Position numbers and translations under genes: made by a program. This document shows positions 29,421 through 41,853 of a stretch of 64,000 nt of DNA, piece after piece. This DNA is from Camelus bactrianus. Its lineage: Eukaryota; Chordata; Mammalia; Artiodactyla; Camelidae. How positions within the stretch are numbered: position 1 is the first letter of the stretch; each line of letters opens with the position of its first letter. The stretch spans positions 35,604,501 to 35,668,500 of the forward strand of contig NC_133551.1 of the NCBI RefSeq assembly GCF_048773025.1, written 5' to 3'. The notes beneath the pieces are model-generated. The model did not search any database. It was given only the letters and a program-made list of their open reading frames with translations, and was not told the origin of the DNA.

Positions 29421-30858
29421 TGTTTATCTTTTTTAATGTCACAGAATGTCTTTATTTTGCCACCTTTTTTAGAGAATATAAAATCCTAGATTACCAGGAT
29501 TCTTCTTTTATCACTTTGAAGACATCATTTTGTTGTTTTCTGGCTTACTCTGTTTCTGATAAAAGTCCACAATAATTTATACACTTGGTCTCCTATTCAT
29601 TATGAGTCTTTGTTCTGTGAGTATTTTTAAGATTGTTTTTCTATATCATTACTCCTCGGCAGTTTCGGTATAATCTGTCTATAGTTTTCTTTGTGTTTAT
29701 CCTAATTGGAGTTCATTGATCTTATTCAATCCATGAGTTTAATACTTTTAGAAAATTTGGATACATTTTGGTCATTTCTTCAAATGTTTTTATGGACTCA
29801 CCCTCTGTCCTCATAATTTCATTCAGACATGTATTAGACCCCATGATATTGACCTACAGGATGCCCAGTTTATGTTAATTTTTCTCAGCCATTTTTCTCT
29901 CTGTACTTCAGTTTGGATAAATTCTATTGCCCTGCCTTAAAGTTCACTTTTTTGGGTGAGTCTACTCTGTCATTAAGTCCATCCTTTAGTTTTTCTTTCA
30001 TTTCTTTTTTCCACTCTGGAAGTACCAATTGGTTCTTATTTTTACAGTTTATATTTCTCTTGACTCTGTTCATGTGTTCCTTCAAATCCTTGAATATATT
30101 TATAATCATTTTGAAGTTTTTTTTAGTTAATTCCATCATTTCTATCAATTTGTGTCTTCTATTAATTGATTTTCTACTGCTTATGAGTCACATATTCCAA
30201 ATTCTTTTTATGTCTAGTAATTGTGGATTGACTATGTAATATTTTCATTATACAGTAGATTCTGTTGTCTTTCTTTAAAGAGTATTGAGTTTTATTTTGA
30301 CACTAATTTACATGAAAAACCTCTTGTTAGTTTCAAGGTTTGTTTTGAAGCTTTGTTAAAGGATCAAGGGCAGGCTTCTTTCTTGGGCTCCTGAAGTGTG
30401 ATCTTTCTGGGACCTCTAACTGGTCAATATGGTCTCTACACTCTGTTCAGAATCCAAATAATTCCAACTGTGTAAAAGTTCTGGCAGGCATTAAGCTGAC
30501 AGCTCTCTGGCAGTTGTTTTATCCCCAGTGGATGTTCTTTGCCCAGCCTCGTGGGGTCTCACCCTACACATGCACAGTGTGCTATTCAGCTATCTCTCTG
30601 AGTATTCATGGGGTTATTTCTTGGCATTGCTTCCTCCTTTGTGTTTTCTGCCCTGTAACTCCATCCATGGCAGTCACCCCAAATGCCAATCTATATGTTC
30701 TCATCTTAGCAAAATAAGATTGCTGTGATCTAAATCCCCGCCCTTCTTGGAAGGGTGTCAAGTCAGTGCATCCAGGCAGAAAGCCAGAGAGATTGTAGAG
30801 TTCATATCATCTGTTCCTTTCTCTGAGGACACAGGCCTGAATTAGCAAGTTTCCAATA
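29420..30858 (-). mobile_element. Old L1M-type fragment, antisense
   Basis: Long T-rich sequence with phrases like TTGTTGTTTTCTGGCTTACTCTG, GGAGTTCATTGATCTTATTC and TTCAAATCCTTGAATATATTTATAATC. These match the antisense 5' half of an ancient L1M/HAL1-type element. From about 30,060 it is shared with copy B (50,042-50,880). Immobile. Confidence 0.65.
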
Positions 30859-30870
30859 TCTGAAAACTTA

Positions 30871-31448
30871 TTTTTTTTTTCAGTTGGTGTATAGTTGATG
30901 CACAATATTGTGTTAGTTTCAGGTACACAGGAAAGTGATTCAGTTACATATATATATTTTCCAGATTATTTTCCTTTACAGGTTATTACAAGTTACTGAA
31001 TATAGTTCCTTGTGTTACATAGTAAATCCTTGTTGCTCATCTATTTTATGTATAGTAGTTTATTGCATTTAATCCCATACTCATAATTTATCCCTCCACC
31101 CCCGCCTTTCCCCTTGGTGACAAATATGTTGTTTCTTGTGTCTGTGAGTCTGTTAATGTTTTGTATGTAAAATCTTTTGTATTACTTTTTAGATTCAACA
31201 TATAAGTGATAGCATATAACATTGGTCTTTCTTGTCTTACTTCACTTAGTATGATCATCTCTACGTCCATCCATGTCACTGCAAGTGGCAATTATTCCTT
31301 CTTTTTTATGGTTCAGTAATAGTCCTTGTAAACATGTTTATACCTCATCTTATTTTTAAACCAATTGTCTATTGATGAGCACTTGGATTGTTTCCAAGTC
31401 TTGGTTATTGTAAATAGTACTGCAGTGAACTTTGGGGTGCATGTGTCC
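30871..31448 (-). mobile_element. L1 3' fragment, antisense, with target-site duplication
   Basis: Poly-T, then the L1 antisense 3' end (GTATAGTTGATGCACAATATTG), truncated at 31,448. It is flanked by the 12-bp direct repeat TCTGAAAACTTA at 30,859-30,870 and 31,449-31,460. The matching element is in copy B, so it inserted before the duplication. Confidence 0.85.
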
Positions 31449-31659
31449 TCTGAAAACTTACCTTATTTATTTTGCCTGTTGTTCTGGTTGTTTATGGTAC
31501 AAGGACTAACCTAGTACTAGTTGCTCTCTCCTAGCATGAAACAGGAGTTTCATCACTCTGCTGTAGTTTTTATGGGAATTAAGATGGTCTGAAAACAACA
31601 AGTATTTGCAAAAATGGTCATAATAATTCCTATCCATATATTTACACTCCTTGTTGTCC

Positions 31660-32120
31660 CTTTACAACAACTACCCTCATGAGATGGAATCTATTTATAT
31701 TTCCCTTTACTTTGGCCTGTCCTGCTCACCAGTTTGGGCCAATAGAATGTAATGAAATGACTTTTTTAACTGGGGCTTGAGAGACTTTGTACGTTTCTTC
31801 CTGGTTTTTTTTGCAACTTTGCCACCATCATATAAACAAGCCTATCTTAGCATGATGGATGATGAGAAACAGTCATTTCTGTCCCGTTGCCCGAGCTGAC
31901 AGCTGGCCAACCACCAGAGCTGTGCTTAAGACCACCCGCGATGAGCTGGACCCAAGCACATGCAGCAGCAGCATGCAGGCATGAGTGAACCCAAATGACA
32001 CCAGAGCAGCCCAGCTGAACCCAATCTAAATAGCCAACCTAAGATTTGTGATTTAAATGAGTGGTTATTGTTTTAAGGCACTACATTTTGAACTGCACTG
32101 TTACACAGCAAATGCTACTA
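31660..32120 (+). mobile_element. Old LTR-type repeat, probably MaLR/MLT1-like (copy A)
   Basis: Ends with the phrase TTATTGTTTTAAGGCACTACATTTTG...TTACACAGCAAATGCTACTA, typical of a large class of old mammalian LTR-like fossils. Shared with copy B (51,680-52,180), so it predates the duplication. Family uncertain. Confidence 0.45.
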
Positions 32121-32186
32121 GCAGATTCCTTGAGGATTCCTTGTGGAACAGTATCTGTCTTGTTTAGTATCAAGAAAAATACCTGG

Positions 32187-32340
32187 TGGGGGTAGGGGGA
32201 GAGTAGGGTATAGCTCAAATGGTAGAGTGTGTTCTTAGAATGCATGAGGTCAGTCCTGTGTTCAATCCCCAGTACCAACTCAAAAAAAAAAATCTAATTA
32301 CCTCCCCTCCAAAACACAAAAAATAAATATATTTTTTTAA
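32187..32340 (+). mobile_element. Camelid-type tRNA-derived SINE
   Basis: Body GGGTATAGCTCAAATGGTAGAG (A-box) and GAGGTCAGTCCTGTGTTCAATCC (B-box region), followed by an A-rich tail. It is flanked by the direct repeats AAGAAAAATACCTGG (32,172-32,186) and AAGAACAATACCTGG (32,341-32,355), with one mismatch. Copy B has a single uninterrupted site near 52,230, so the SINE inserted after the duplication. From memory the body matches the tRNA-type SINEs specific to camelids. Confidence 0.85.
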
Positions 32341-33149
32341 AAGAACAATACCTGGGACGTGGTAGGACTCAATAAATGGGAAGTTAATGACTAAAACAAG
32401 GTGGAATCACTATGGGCTGGTGCTAGATTGCACCTGTTGTCCAGAATCAGATCTCTGTCATTGCTCCTCTGTCCTTGTCACCTCACTCCAATGACCTACG
32501 TCTCAGTCCTGATGCCAGCTTGTTATGATCACTCACAAACACAGTGGAGGAGGGCAGGCTAGTTCTTACGTCAGTTACCCCTCCATTTCCCAGCTGGCTT
32601 TCTGGAACAGCACCGCCCATTCCATTTCCCCATGCTTGTTTCTCAGGAACAGACTGATGTCCCCAGATGGGTACTTTGTAGTATCTGGGTCACACTGTGT
32701 TTATGTGCATCCACCACAAGCTATTTGTATTGCTCTTTACATCAAAGAATTTTTCCTATTTCTTTTGAAACAGGTGAGAAATTAATCTAAGCAAGAATAA
32801 ACGGTCAAATGCAAATTGTCACTTTCAGGGGCTGGCACTGAATCACTGATGCCTGTTAAAACAGTCAGGGTCAAAATAGAGGCTTCTGTTTGTCAAATCC
32901 ATCAGGGTCCAAGGATGTCACAGGGCTCTGATGCACATAAAGCAACATTAGAAGACTCAGTGTGAGAGGCATGGGGAGTTAAATGAACTGGGGTCAGGAC
33001 TTTGGAGCTAAGTTGGCCTAAATTCAATTCCAGTTTTATCATTTATTTACTTCTCCTTGCAAATTAAATGGGCTACTCTCCTTTCCTGAACCCATTTCCT
33101 AAACTGCAAAATAGAAGGAATAAAACAGCTATGAATTATGAGATCGGTT

Positions 33150-33525
33150 AAAAACATTCCCTGCCCCTCTCTGGGTGGCCTTCCTTTGTGGTGCTTCTCC
33201 CTAGGGAACCATTGTATACACCTGACCACTCTGATAAATACAGGAATGGCCATGTCATTTGCTTTGGCCAATAAAATGAGAGCAAAAGTTCAACGAGTCA
33301 CTTCTGAGTGCTTAAGAGCCAGCTCAAAGTTCAACATGTTTCTTCTCTGCCATGAGACCAGCGACGTCCCAGATAAGTGTCTGTCAGCCTACACCCAGGA
33401 GACAAGGACAAGAAGCAGAGTCATAGCTGATTTATGGTGGACATGTGATGTGAAAGTTAACCTATTAATTGTCGCCTGTGAGCCACGAGGATTTGGGATT
33501 GTTAGTTACTGCAGCATAACTTATC
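33150..33525 (+). mobile_element. Old LTR-type repeat, probably MaLR-like (copy A)
   Basis: Contains GGCCAATAAAATGAGAGCA, CCAGATAAGTGTCTGTCAGCCTACACCCAG and GATTTGGGATTGTTAGTTACTGCAGCATAACTTA, phrases of an old mammalian LTR-like fossil. The copy-B version is at 52,965-53,330. A preceding MIR-like block lies near 33,000-33,130. Confidence 0.45.
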
Positions 33526-34580
33526 TAAAGTGTCCGATAAGCCTTTATTTTAATTCTTGTGATGAACAAATATGTGCACGTGTGTGTGTGTATATCCTTA
33601 TGTTTTTAAACATATATAGAATATATAAATATAATTTCCTATTATATATTATCAATTAAATTATATGGTATATAAACATTATATATAAACATAATATATA
33701 TTTATATTAAACAAAGTAACACTATGCTTGGCATGTAATAGATTAAACTGAAGTTGTAATGCTGTTATGTTTTTTCAGATGAAACCTTTAGATATTTCTG
33801 TGCCATTTTTACTAGGCTATTTAATCTTTTCCTCACTCAGTTCACAGAACAATATACTCTCCTTCCTACTGACCACAGACGCCTTGTAAATGCTTTAGTG
33901 GGGCTGCCTCTTTGTGAACTCCTGGGACTCCATCACTGGTCCAGGTGAGCAGCAACCTCTGGAGGTGGGCCGTGTACAGCCATGTGTGTGGCCTGCTCCT
34001 TAGCTGGGCACGTGGTGGTTTTGTGATCTGATACCTGCTCACCTCTTCAATCACATCTCTCAGTACTTCTCCTGCCAAACTGCTGATCTATCAATACCCA
34101 ACAGGCCAGGTCCTTTATCATCTTCTTGTCTTTATATTTTTTTCTTTAAAAAATATGTAATTACACCTGGTCAAACTTACTTAATGCCAACACTTCAGTG
34201 ACATTTTTCTGGACTGTCTCAGCCAGTTAGTTGAGTCCTCCTCCATTCTCTGAGAATTTTATTCAAATTTTATTCATCTCCTATTTCCATGTAATCTGCC
34301 AGTTACTCAAGTTTTTCAGAGGGTGTGTGCCTTGCTCACTTAGGCTCAGGTTCTAACAGGTTTGGTGCATAATAGATGCTCCATAAATTTTTGTTGAAAC
34401 TACTGGTGGGGGTGGGGGCGAGGGTGGGGAGCAGCCGAGTGATGAGGGCAGAGCAGACAGGGTCACCCCAGCCTGTGTGAGGTCCTCCTGCTGTGCAGTC
34501 GGCCTTTGAGCCTCAGCTTCTCTCTGGAAAATGTGGACTTCAGAGACTGCTTCCTAAGGCCCCTTCTAACCTAAACCTCA
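33526..34580 (+). other. Shared intergenic sequence of copy A
   Basis: AT-rich stretch (33,590-33,715), then sequence matching copy B at 53,620-54,470. No coding region or named repeat recognised. Confidence 0.5.
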
Positions 34581-34584
34581 CTTG

Positions 34585-35600
34585 CGGAGAGAAGAACTTC
34601 TGAAATGGCAAAGTAAGGACCTTCAAAAAGCCACTCCTACACAAAAGCACTGAGAAAGCTTACAAAAGTTTTCAAAATCAACATTTTGAAACTCTGGACG
34701 TTAGCCAGAGATCTTGCAATAATGGCAGTTGTTGCAAACAAAGTCTTGGAACGATCTGGGCTTCTGTTTAAGGAAAAGCAAAAAACAAAAAAGTTGAATC
34801 TCAGTAAGGACAGTGAGCTCTGAGCTCTGTGGCATTTAACTTGCCTGCTCCAGTTCTTCTCTCCTCAGCTCTACAGTCTCCTTGAAAAGCCACAGTCTGG
34901 CAACTATGGTAGCTGAGAACACCGGGGGCCAAGCAGGAACTGGAGGGAGCGCCCCAAAGTCCTGGTGCCCGGACGAAGGTCACTGTTGGCCTATCTGGCA
35001 GCTCCCTGGAAAGCCTCACCCTCTGGACTTCTATTTACTTGACCTGCCTTCTCATTCAGTCTGTGTGAACCACTCACTCTGCAAGGCATTCTGGGTTCAA
35101 ATAAACCAGGGACAATTGTACAGCCCTGCAGGAACCTCAGGGGGCAACACCAGATCTGCTACCAAGAGGATTAAAAGGAAAAACTAGGGAAGGAGATGCC
35201 CACTGGGGCTTCAGCAAGCTCTGCCATATCCCCGGGAACCTAGAAGGCTACCCACCGGCAAGGGCTGTGTGCCCAGGAGGGACCCGAGAAGCACTGGTGC
35301 CCGCATCTCTGGCTGACCTGGAGCCTCTGCACAAGCAGGACATTAGGGCTAAGATGGAGTGTGGCCCACCTGCTTGAGTGCTGACGGTGCACCCGCCTCA
35401 CACGCAGAGCCCTGAGAGACCTGCTGGTTCAGGCCTTTGAGGAGACCTCTGTGCACACGTGAGCTGAACCCGCTGCTAACACCAGAGCATCCAGGGGCCT
35501 CACCTGATGAAGAGTGGAACTTTTACAGAATTAGTCCATGAAAATTACTAAACAAATAGCAGTAAAAACAACAACAGTAACAATAACAGACCCGGGGTGG
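34585..35600 (+). mobile_element. Old L1M-type 5' region, sense (probable)
   Basis: Phrases such as GAACTTCTGAAATGGCAAAGTAAGGACC resemble the 5' UTR of ancient L1M elements. Shared with copy B (54,475-54,970), where it is cut by another L1. The part after 35,093 is seen only here. Confidence 0.4.
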
Positions 35601-35624
35601 TTCCTGATGTCCAGATTTCCCACA

Positions 35625-35815
35625 CTGTATCATTTTCAATGTCAAGTTTTATTTTCTTGTAATATCTTTGTTTAACATTGGTAACAAGATGTTTCTGTCC
35701 TCATAAAATGAGTTAGGAAGTGCCCCTACTTCTATTTTTTGGAACTGTTTTAGAAGGATGGATATTCTTTTTGAATGTTTGGTAGAAATCTCCCATGAAG
35801 TCATCTGGCCTTAGG
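35625..35815 (-). mobile_element. Old L1 ORF2 scrap, antisense
   Basis: Contains CCTCATAAAATGAGTTAGGAAGTGCC and TTTGAATGTTTGGTAGAAATCTCCCATGAAGTCATCTGG, a diverged piece of the antisense L1 reverse-transcriptase region. About 190 bp. Confidence 0.7.
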
Positions 35816-35817
35816 AT

Positions 35818-36661
35818 TTTTTTAAAGTATAGTTATAATCTGTCAATTTCTGGTGTACAGAAAATGCCCCATTCATGCAAATACATACATATATTCATTT
35901 TGATATTTTTTCCTTAAAGGTTATTATAAGATATTGAACATAGTTCTATACTGCAGAAACTTTTTAAAATCTTATTTTATATATAGAAGTTAACATTCAT
36001 AAATCTCAAACTCCCAAATTTATCCCTTCCCATGCCCTTTCCCCAGTAACCATAAGATTGTTTACTGTTTCGAGTCTATTTCTGTTTTGTAAATGAGTTC
36101 ATTAGTGTCCTTCTTTTCTTTTTTCTTTTTTTTCAGATTCCATACATGAGTGATATCATGTGTTATTTTTCTTTCTCTTCCTGGCTTACTTCACTTAGAG
36201 TGACAGTCTCTAGGTCCATCTATGTTGCTGCAAATTGCATTATTTTATTCTTTTTTATGGCTGAGTAGTATTCCATACCACAACTTCTTTATCCAGTCAT
36301 CTGTTGATGGACATTTAGGTTGCTTGTAGGTCTTGGCTACTGTGTATAGTGCTGCTGTGAACACTGGGGTGGGTGTATTTTTTTGAATTAAGAGTTCCCT
36401 CTGGATATATGCCCAGGAGTGGGACTGCTGATTCATATGGTAAGGGTATTTTTAGTTTTTTGAGGAATCTCCATACTGTTTTCCACAATGGCTGCACCAA
36501 ACTACATTCCCACCAGCAGTGTAGGAAGGTTCCCTTTTCTGTACACCCTCTGCAGCATTTATCATTTGTGAACTTTTGAATGATGGCCATTCTGACTGGT
36601 GTGAGGTGATAACTCAGTGTAGTTTTGATTTGCATTTCTCTGATAATTAGTAATATTAAGC
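35818..36661 (-). mobile_element. L1 3' fragment at the duplication junction, antisense
   Basis: From AAAGTATAGTTATAATCTGTC to TTTGATTTGCATTTCTCTGATAATTAGTAATATT: antisense 3' UTR and ORF2 C-terminus, 5'-truncated. Its right edge coincides with the first base of copy B (36,662), so it marks the join between the two copies. Confidence 0.85.
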
Positions 36662-37932
36662 AGAGTTTTTAAATGTCTCCAGTTCTTTTTAAGGGCCACC
36701 CCCTCACACAGAACTAGAGCCTAATTTCTAAGAAGGGAGTGGGTGGGGGCAGGAAAGAGGCGGTGTCCTTATCCTTATGGGCATCAGGAGTCAGGAGGTG
36801 CAGGCGTAACTAGGTGGGATTCTACTCTATAAATGCTCCCCGAAGACATCATTTACCTTTTTAAATTCTAATCACCCTTTGAAAATCTAGTTAATACACT
36901 TACACTGTACATGACTTGAAAGACAAGAAGTAGGATGCAGTCAAAAGTCTCATGTTTCCAAGGCAGCCAGATCCAAAAGATGTTTTAACTCAACACTGTA
37001 AAATGCGTGGGAAAAATTCTTAGCATATTTCAGGTATTGAGTTATGTATGTTGCAGAGATGGTTTTAAGTAAATTCCCAGTTCCTTAGTTGTAGAAATAT
37101 TTCCTGAGCACCTACTGTGTGTCAAGCATTCAGGCTTGAGGATAAAACAATGAATGAAGCAGAAAAACAAAAAACAGAACATCTCTCCTGGAGCATATTT
37201 TCTAGTGTAACACTGCAAGGTTCAAATTCTTATCACCACTTTAGAGATAAGAAGACTGAGGCTCAGCAGAAACAATTACAGCATCTGAAGTCACAAACTC
37301 AACTGGCAGAGCTAGAACTCAGTGTAAACCAGGTTTAGGAACAGCTAAAGCCCATTCTCTTCCTACCAGTGTCTCCTAGGAAAAGTAACTGAAGGCTACA
37401 CTGAGCTGACACTGAAATTCATCATAGACTTCTTCTTATTAATTTAAAGTTAAATATAGGTTGATTTTCTAAGATGGTATCATTTGCTGATGATACCACT
37501 AAGACACAGGAATGGGGGGACTAGAATTTCCCGTGCTGTATGACACTGTCCTGAGTGTACCTGGGGTGACTCTGCTCAGATCTTTGTCTATCTTCACCTC
37601 ATTCTATGTCACCTTTGCTCACAAAGGACCAGTCACTTCGTAATGTGAAAGCAGATATGAGACATAGGAATACCTTCCAGTCTTGTCTACAAGGGCTTTA
37701 GGTTTTATATTATAATACAAAGTTTCCCCTGTATGTTTCAAGTGTTATATTTATTTTTGCCTTACTATGTTTTTTGCTATTAAGAGTTATACTGTTTTAA
37801 TTTCATAATTTATTTGAAAGCAAATTATTTCATTTAATTCTTACAGCAACCTTGTTAGTAGTATTTAGACAGAAAATGCATCAGTATTCCCTTTTTAATA
37901 TAAGGAAACTAAGAATAAGAGAGACATGTTTC

Positions 37933-39801
37933 ATATCCAACTTTGTGTGCCCAAGGAATTGGCAGAACAGAAAGTAAGACTCAAGTCTTTATCCTTCTAA
38001 TCCAGTGCTCTCTCTAGCACATTAGAATGTAAATCACTTCCGACTTAAAGGCTCTTCCACTTGAAGATGCACTGAGTTCTTACCGTGTGTATCAGTTATT
38101 ATATGGCTGCATAGCAGAGAATGGAAAACTCAGTGACTTAAAACAAGCAGTGTGTGTTATTGCTCACATGTCTACACGAGCCAGGCAGCTGGGCTGATCT
38201 CGACTGGGCTCTTACGTGTTTGCGAGGGCAGCTGGCTGAAGGCTGGTCTAGGATGACCTCACCTGGGACAGTGGGCATCTCTTCCAAGTTATGTCTCATC
38301 CTCCAGGAAGCTGGCCCTGCTTCTGTGCATGTTGAAGATAAGACTCCAAGAGGGAGAAAGGAAGCACACAGTGCCTCTTAAGGGCCAGGCTGGGAGCCAA
38401 CAGCCATCACTTTCACTGAATCCTGTTGCCAGTACAAGTCCGAAGTTCAGCCCCAGGTCAGTGAGAAGGGAAAATACTGCAGTTTTTACAGGAAGGGCTA
38501 TGAAGTCCCAATGTAAGTGATGTGATACAGGGAAAGGGGGAAATTGGAGCCATTTTTGCAATCAGTTGGTCTCACTATCTGTCTTTCTGCGTGAGAAGAA
38601 TGAAATTCAGAGAAGGCAAGCAATTTGGGGACTGCCTCAGCTGTGACAGACCGAGGACTAGCTACGCAGAACAGGAAACAGAAACCTGACAATCCACTGA
38701 GTTTAAATGTCGGCACTACCATCAGGTTTTTCCCACCACACTCCCATCTTGAGCTCTCAGTTGCTTTGCCTCCTTCTTGGTCTAGCACGTTATAGAGACA
38801 GCCTCCCTGAAGGGATGGCGTGTGGACCGCCCCTTCCCTCTTCTTGGAAAAGACCATCAGGTGTGGAGTTAGGACACATGCACAATCGGGGCAGAGAGCA
38901 AACCTATTATTGCAGACTCTTATTTCCTTTTTCTTCTTTAAGTTGTTCTCACTTGATGCAACAAAACAGTGGACAGCTTCATGAAAGGCAAGAGACTGAT
39001 TCCTGGTTTTTCAAAAAAAAAGTTATTGGCTCATGGAAGATAAGGTTAGGAAGAACTTCCCAAAACCCTATTTCAGTTCTCTTATTGTATTAATGAGGTA
39101 ATTAGTTTGGTTTCTTAGCGATGGCCGGTTAGTGGAAGCACCAAGGAGAAAGTTCTAGTTTCCTGTAATCCTGGATGAAGCTTCACAAGTAAGTAGCCCT
39201 TGAATTTATGATTTTAAAAATACATTCCTATCTGCTGTCTTGTTGGTATAATTGCCCAGGCACATAACATAATTAGAAAAGAGATACTTCCCATGTTTGA
39301 CAAGTGAGAAATGATTAGCTCTGTGAGAATAAAGGGTTTCTTCATAGTGCATTGGTGGTTCCTGATGCAACGAGTACTGTAAGCCTAGTTCCTGGTCTCT
39401 GGGTCCAGTTTTGTCTTGATATCTGGATTCTTCATGGGGGTTTACAATACAGCTGATTTGGTACCATTTTCACAAACTCCCTCATTGTAGTGTTTGTGAT
39501 GGGGAAAGAGATGAGGATGAGGGGAACAGAGAGGATTAGACACATGCTGGTGGAAAACACAGAAAATAATAATGACATAATTCTGAAGCACATTTACATT
39601 TATTAAACTCTTTTGCAGATATTCTATGATTTTATTTTCTCAGCAACTTGTTACAGGCAAAGGACAAATGGAGGAATGCACACATTAATGATTTTCCAAG
39701 AATATTTCATTACATGAGTAAATACCAAGTAGCAAAAGCAGCACATAAAATTAGCGACAGAGAATAATCGCAGTGCAGGTGCGCAGGGGGAATCCTTACA
39801 A
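37933..39801 (+). other. Segment present only in copy B
   Basis: Replaced in copy A by a 774-bp L1. It includes an old LTR-type repeat at about 38,090-38,410 (antisense; GCTGCATAGCAGAGAATGG, then CTCATCCTCCAGGAAGCTGGCC). No exon or gene is recognisable. It is probably ancestral sequence lost from copy A. Confidence 0.6.
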
Positions 39802-40612
39802 GGACAGGGAGGAAATATGTCAAATTTTAACAAGGGTTTTGCCTGGATTATAGAATTACAAATATCTTTTCTTATCTTCATACTTTCATGCTTTCCTTTC
39901 TTTTTGATGGGAATCTGTATTACTTGGGGAGGAAGCAAGTTATTAAAACACTCACAAGATAGATGGTGGGAGAGACCAGTGTGGGGTGTCCTAGCCCAAG
40001 TGGGCTAGGAGGGCGTTCAGGAAGGGGAGGGGCAGCGGGAGCCTGGAGCAGGTGTCAGAGCACAGAGGGGATGAGACAGGATTGGCCCCGCACGGGAGCG
40101 GGGGAGGGAACCATGGCAGGGAAATTCCCAACCATTAAGGAGGGAAACTTGGGCAGAGAAATGGCACCTCAGATTTTAGACCCCTTGTTCTAACATTTAC
40201 TTGCTTATCCTTTTTATTAGTTTACTTTTAAGAAAAGAAAGAAATTAACACAGAGTTTGGGTTTTGTCTGCTTTTCTCGTTATCATTTGCTATGGGAATT
40301 TTGAAAGACTTTAGACTGCCCACACTAAAGCCGCCCAGACCGCTCACTTCTTTCATCTGCACCCTGAACCTTCACACCTGTGCTCACCTGCCTGAGCCTT
40401 GGAGGCACTGGAGTGCGTGATTGTGGATGGATGCTTTCTGTGCCTTGTTTAACTCAGGTGGTTTTGATCAAAGAAGCCAAGTCTATAAAGCCCCACAGCC
40501 CAGCACGCCTTCCTTTTGCTCAGGATTTGCAAGATGTGGTGGAAGGCTTCAGTCGTTGCTGGGCACAGACACCGTCTGGGAAGGTAACTTGTCTTATGTT
40601 TTTCTGTTTCAG
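39802..40612 (+). other. Copy-B intron 8 end
   Basis: Matches 26,882-27,658 at about 87-90%, including the polypyrimidine tract and AG acceptor before the pseudo-exon 9. No additional exon. Confidence 0.75.
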
Positions 40613-40790
40613 GAAAGCGGGTGTGCTTTGGAGAGCAGTTGGCCAGGTCTGAGTTGTTTATTTTCTTTACTTCTCTTGTGCAAAAATTCACCTTCAGGCC
40701 TCCACACAATGAGAAGCTGAGCCTGAATTCAGAACTGGCCTGACTGTCTCCCCAGTCCCCTACCGCATCTGTGCTGTTCCCCGGGTGTGA
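40613..40790 (+). pseudogene. Duplicated CYP2J exon 9, frameshifted
   Basis: A second copy of the terminal exon, about 90% identical to 27,659-27,837. It keeps a good acceptor (polypyrimidine then CAG at 40,610-40,612) and the heme-ligand motif [13 protein letters not shown] one-base deletion after LSL shifts the frame and gives a TGA at 40,741-40,743, replacing the last 16 or so residues with a short tail. No copy of exons 2-8 lies near it, so it is not a gene by itself. It could in principle serve as an alternative last exon of the upstream gene, but its position behind a complete exon 9 and the frameshift make a pseudo-exon more likely. Confidence 0.9.
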
Positions 40791-41258
40791 GGTTGTCCGG
40801 GAGGTGGGGGGAAGGAAAGCAGGAAGAATCCCCAGGTCCCTCCAAGGCCCTGGTGTCTACTCAGAAGTGAGGGAGCAGAATGGCCTGCCTCTGAGGAAGG
40901 TCCTAGGATTTGGACTCAGTGGAAACTGGATCCAAACCCCAGGTTTCCCATCCCCAGTGTAGCCCTGAGCAAATCAATTATGTTGTAAGGGATTTGCCTC
41001 TTCACCCAGGAGATGAAAAGAGGTTAATTATTTTTCTCTAAAGGAAGAATCACTATGAAAACAGAGGAAATAATGGGCTTTAATGATTTGCATACCATAC
41101 AGCACATCATAAAAGTTGTGGCTGTGACCTGCCTGCCTCCTGCTTCCTTCCTTAGTCCTGGATTTGCTTCTGGTCTGTTGACGTGGCTTGGGTCAGATTT
41201 TGCCAAATAGTGGATCAGAGTTAGTAGTCAGACCCTGGGGCAGCCAGAGGTCAGCCTG

Positions 41259-41853
41259 CAGGGCTCTCAAGGGAAGATATTTTGTTCCTCCTTCCCCCCC
41301 ATTACGTACCATCCTGACAGGAGTGGGCTGCAGGGGTTACAAGAACTGTTTCCTGACGCCCCCTGGCAGGGCCCACCCGGGGTTCCCGTGCCTTACTGTA
41401 GAACTAGGGCCTCAACAGTGCTTTCCAGGGGCCGTTTGACTGGCGGCAACTGGATGCAGCTGAAACCGAGAAAGGAAGAGGCCCGTTTCCACCTCCTGTT
41501 ACACGTGTGCCGTCCCGCCCACAGTGAGAGCCTGACAAGTGCCCTTTCTCGTTCCGTGTGGAATGAAAGGTGTAGGGGAATGACTCCCAGGACTGCTCAG
41601 GACCTTGCTGTGTCCCAAGGTCAGCCCTGTGAACAGAGGGACAGGACTGGAAATGTAGCAGAGACTGGAAGCGTTACAGCTCTGACCTACTTTATGAGGA
41701 ATACTTTGCCCTGTTTAACTTTGCTCTCTCACAAGCACACGCTGGTGTTTCTGCCATTACGTCTCTGAGAATACAGTTCAAATAGATTTGTTATGGAAGA
41801 CTCTCCTGCATGTTATTCTGATTAGCTTTGCATGAATGCAATCGTGCAATATG
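41259..41853 (+). repeat. High-identity block, copy B (candidate gene-conversion tract)
   Basis: Partner of 28,301-28,895. It ends 114 bp before the copy-B L1 insertion at 41,968. Its divergence is far below that of exon 9 itself in the two copies, so coding constraint does not explain it. Confidence 0.85.

Noticed and set aside
32187-32340. tRNA-like A and B boxes suggesting a tRNA gene
   Set aside because: The unit continues into an A-rich tail with target-site duplications and lacks a complete cloverleaf, so it is a SINE.
33138-33656. A 173-codon open frame on the + strand
   Set aside because: It runs through an old LTR-type repeat and AT-rich DNA; the copy-B counterpart is not open, and no protein family is recognisable.
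35100-35620. G/C-richer stretch that might be an unannotated exon cluster
   Set aside because: No open frame with splice sites stands out; it looks like the 5' region of an old L1.
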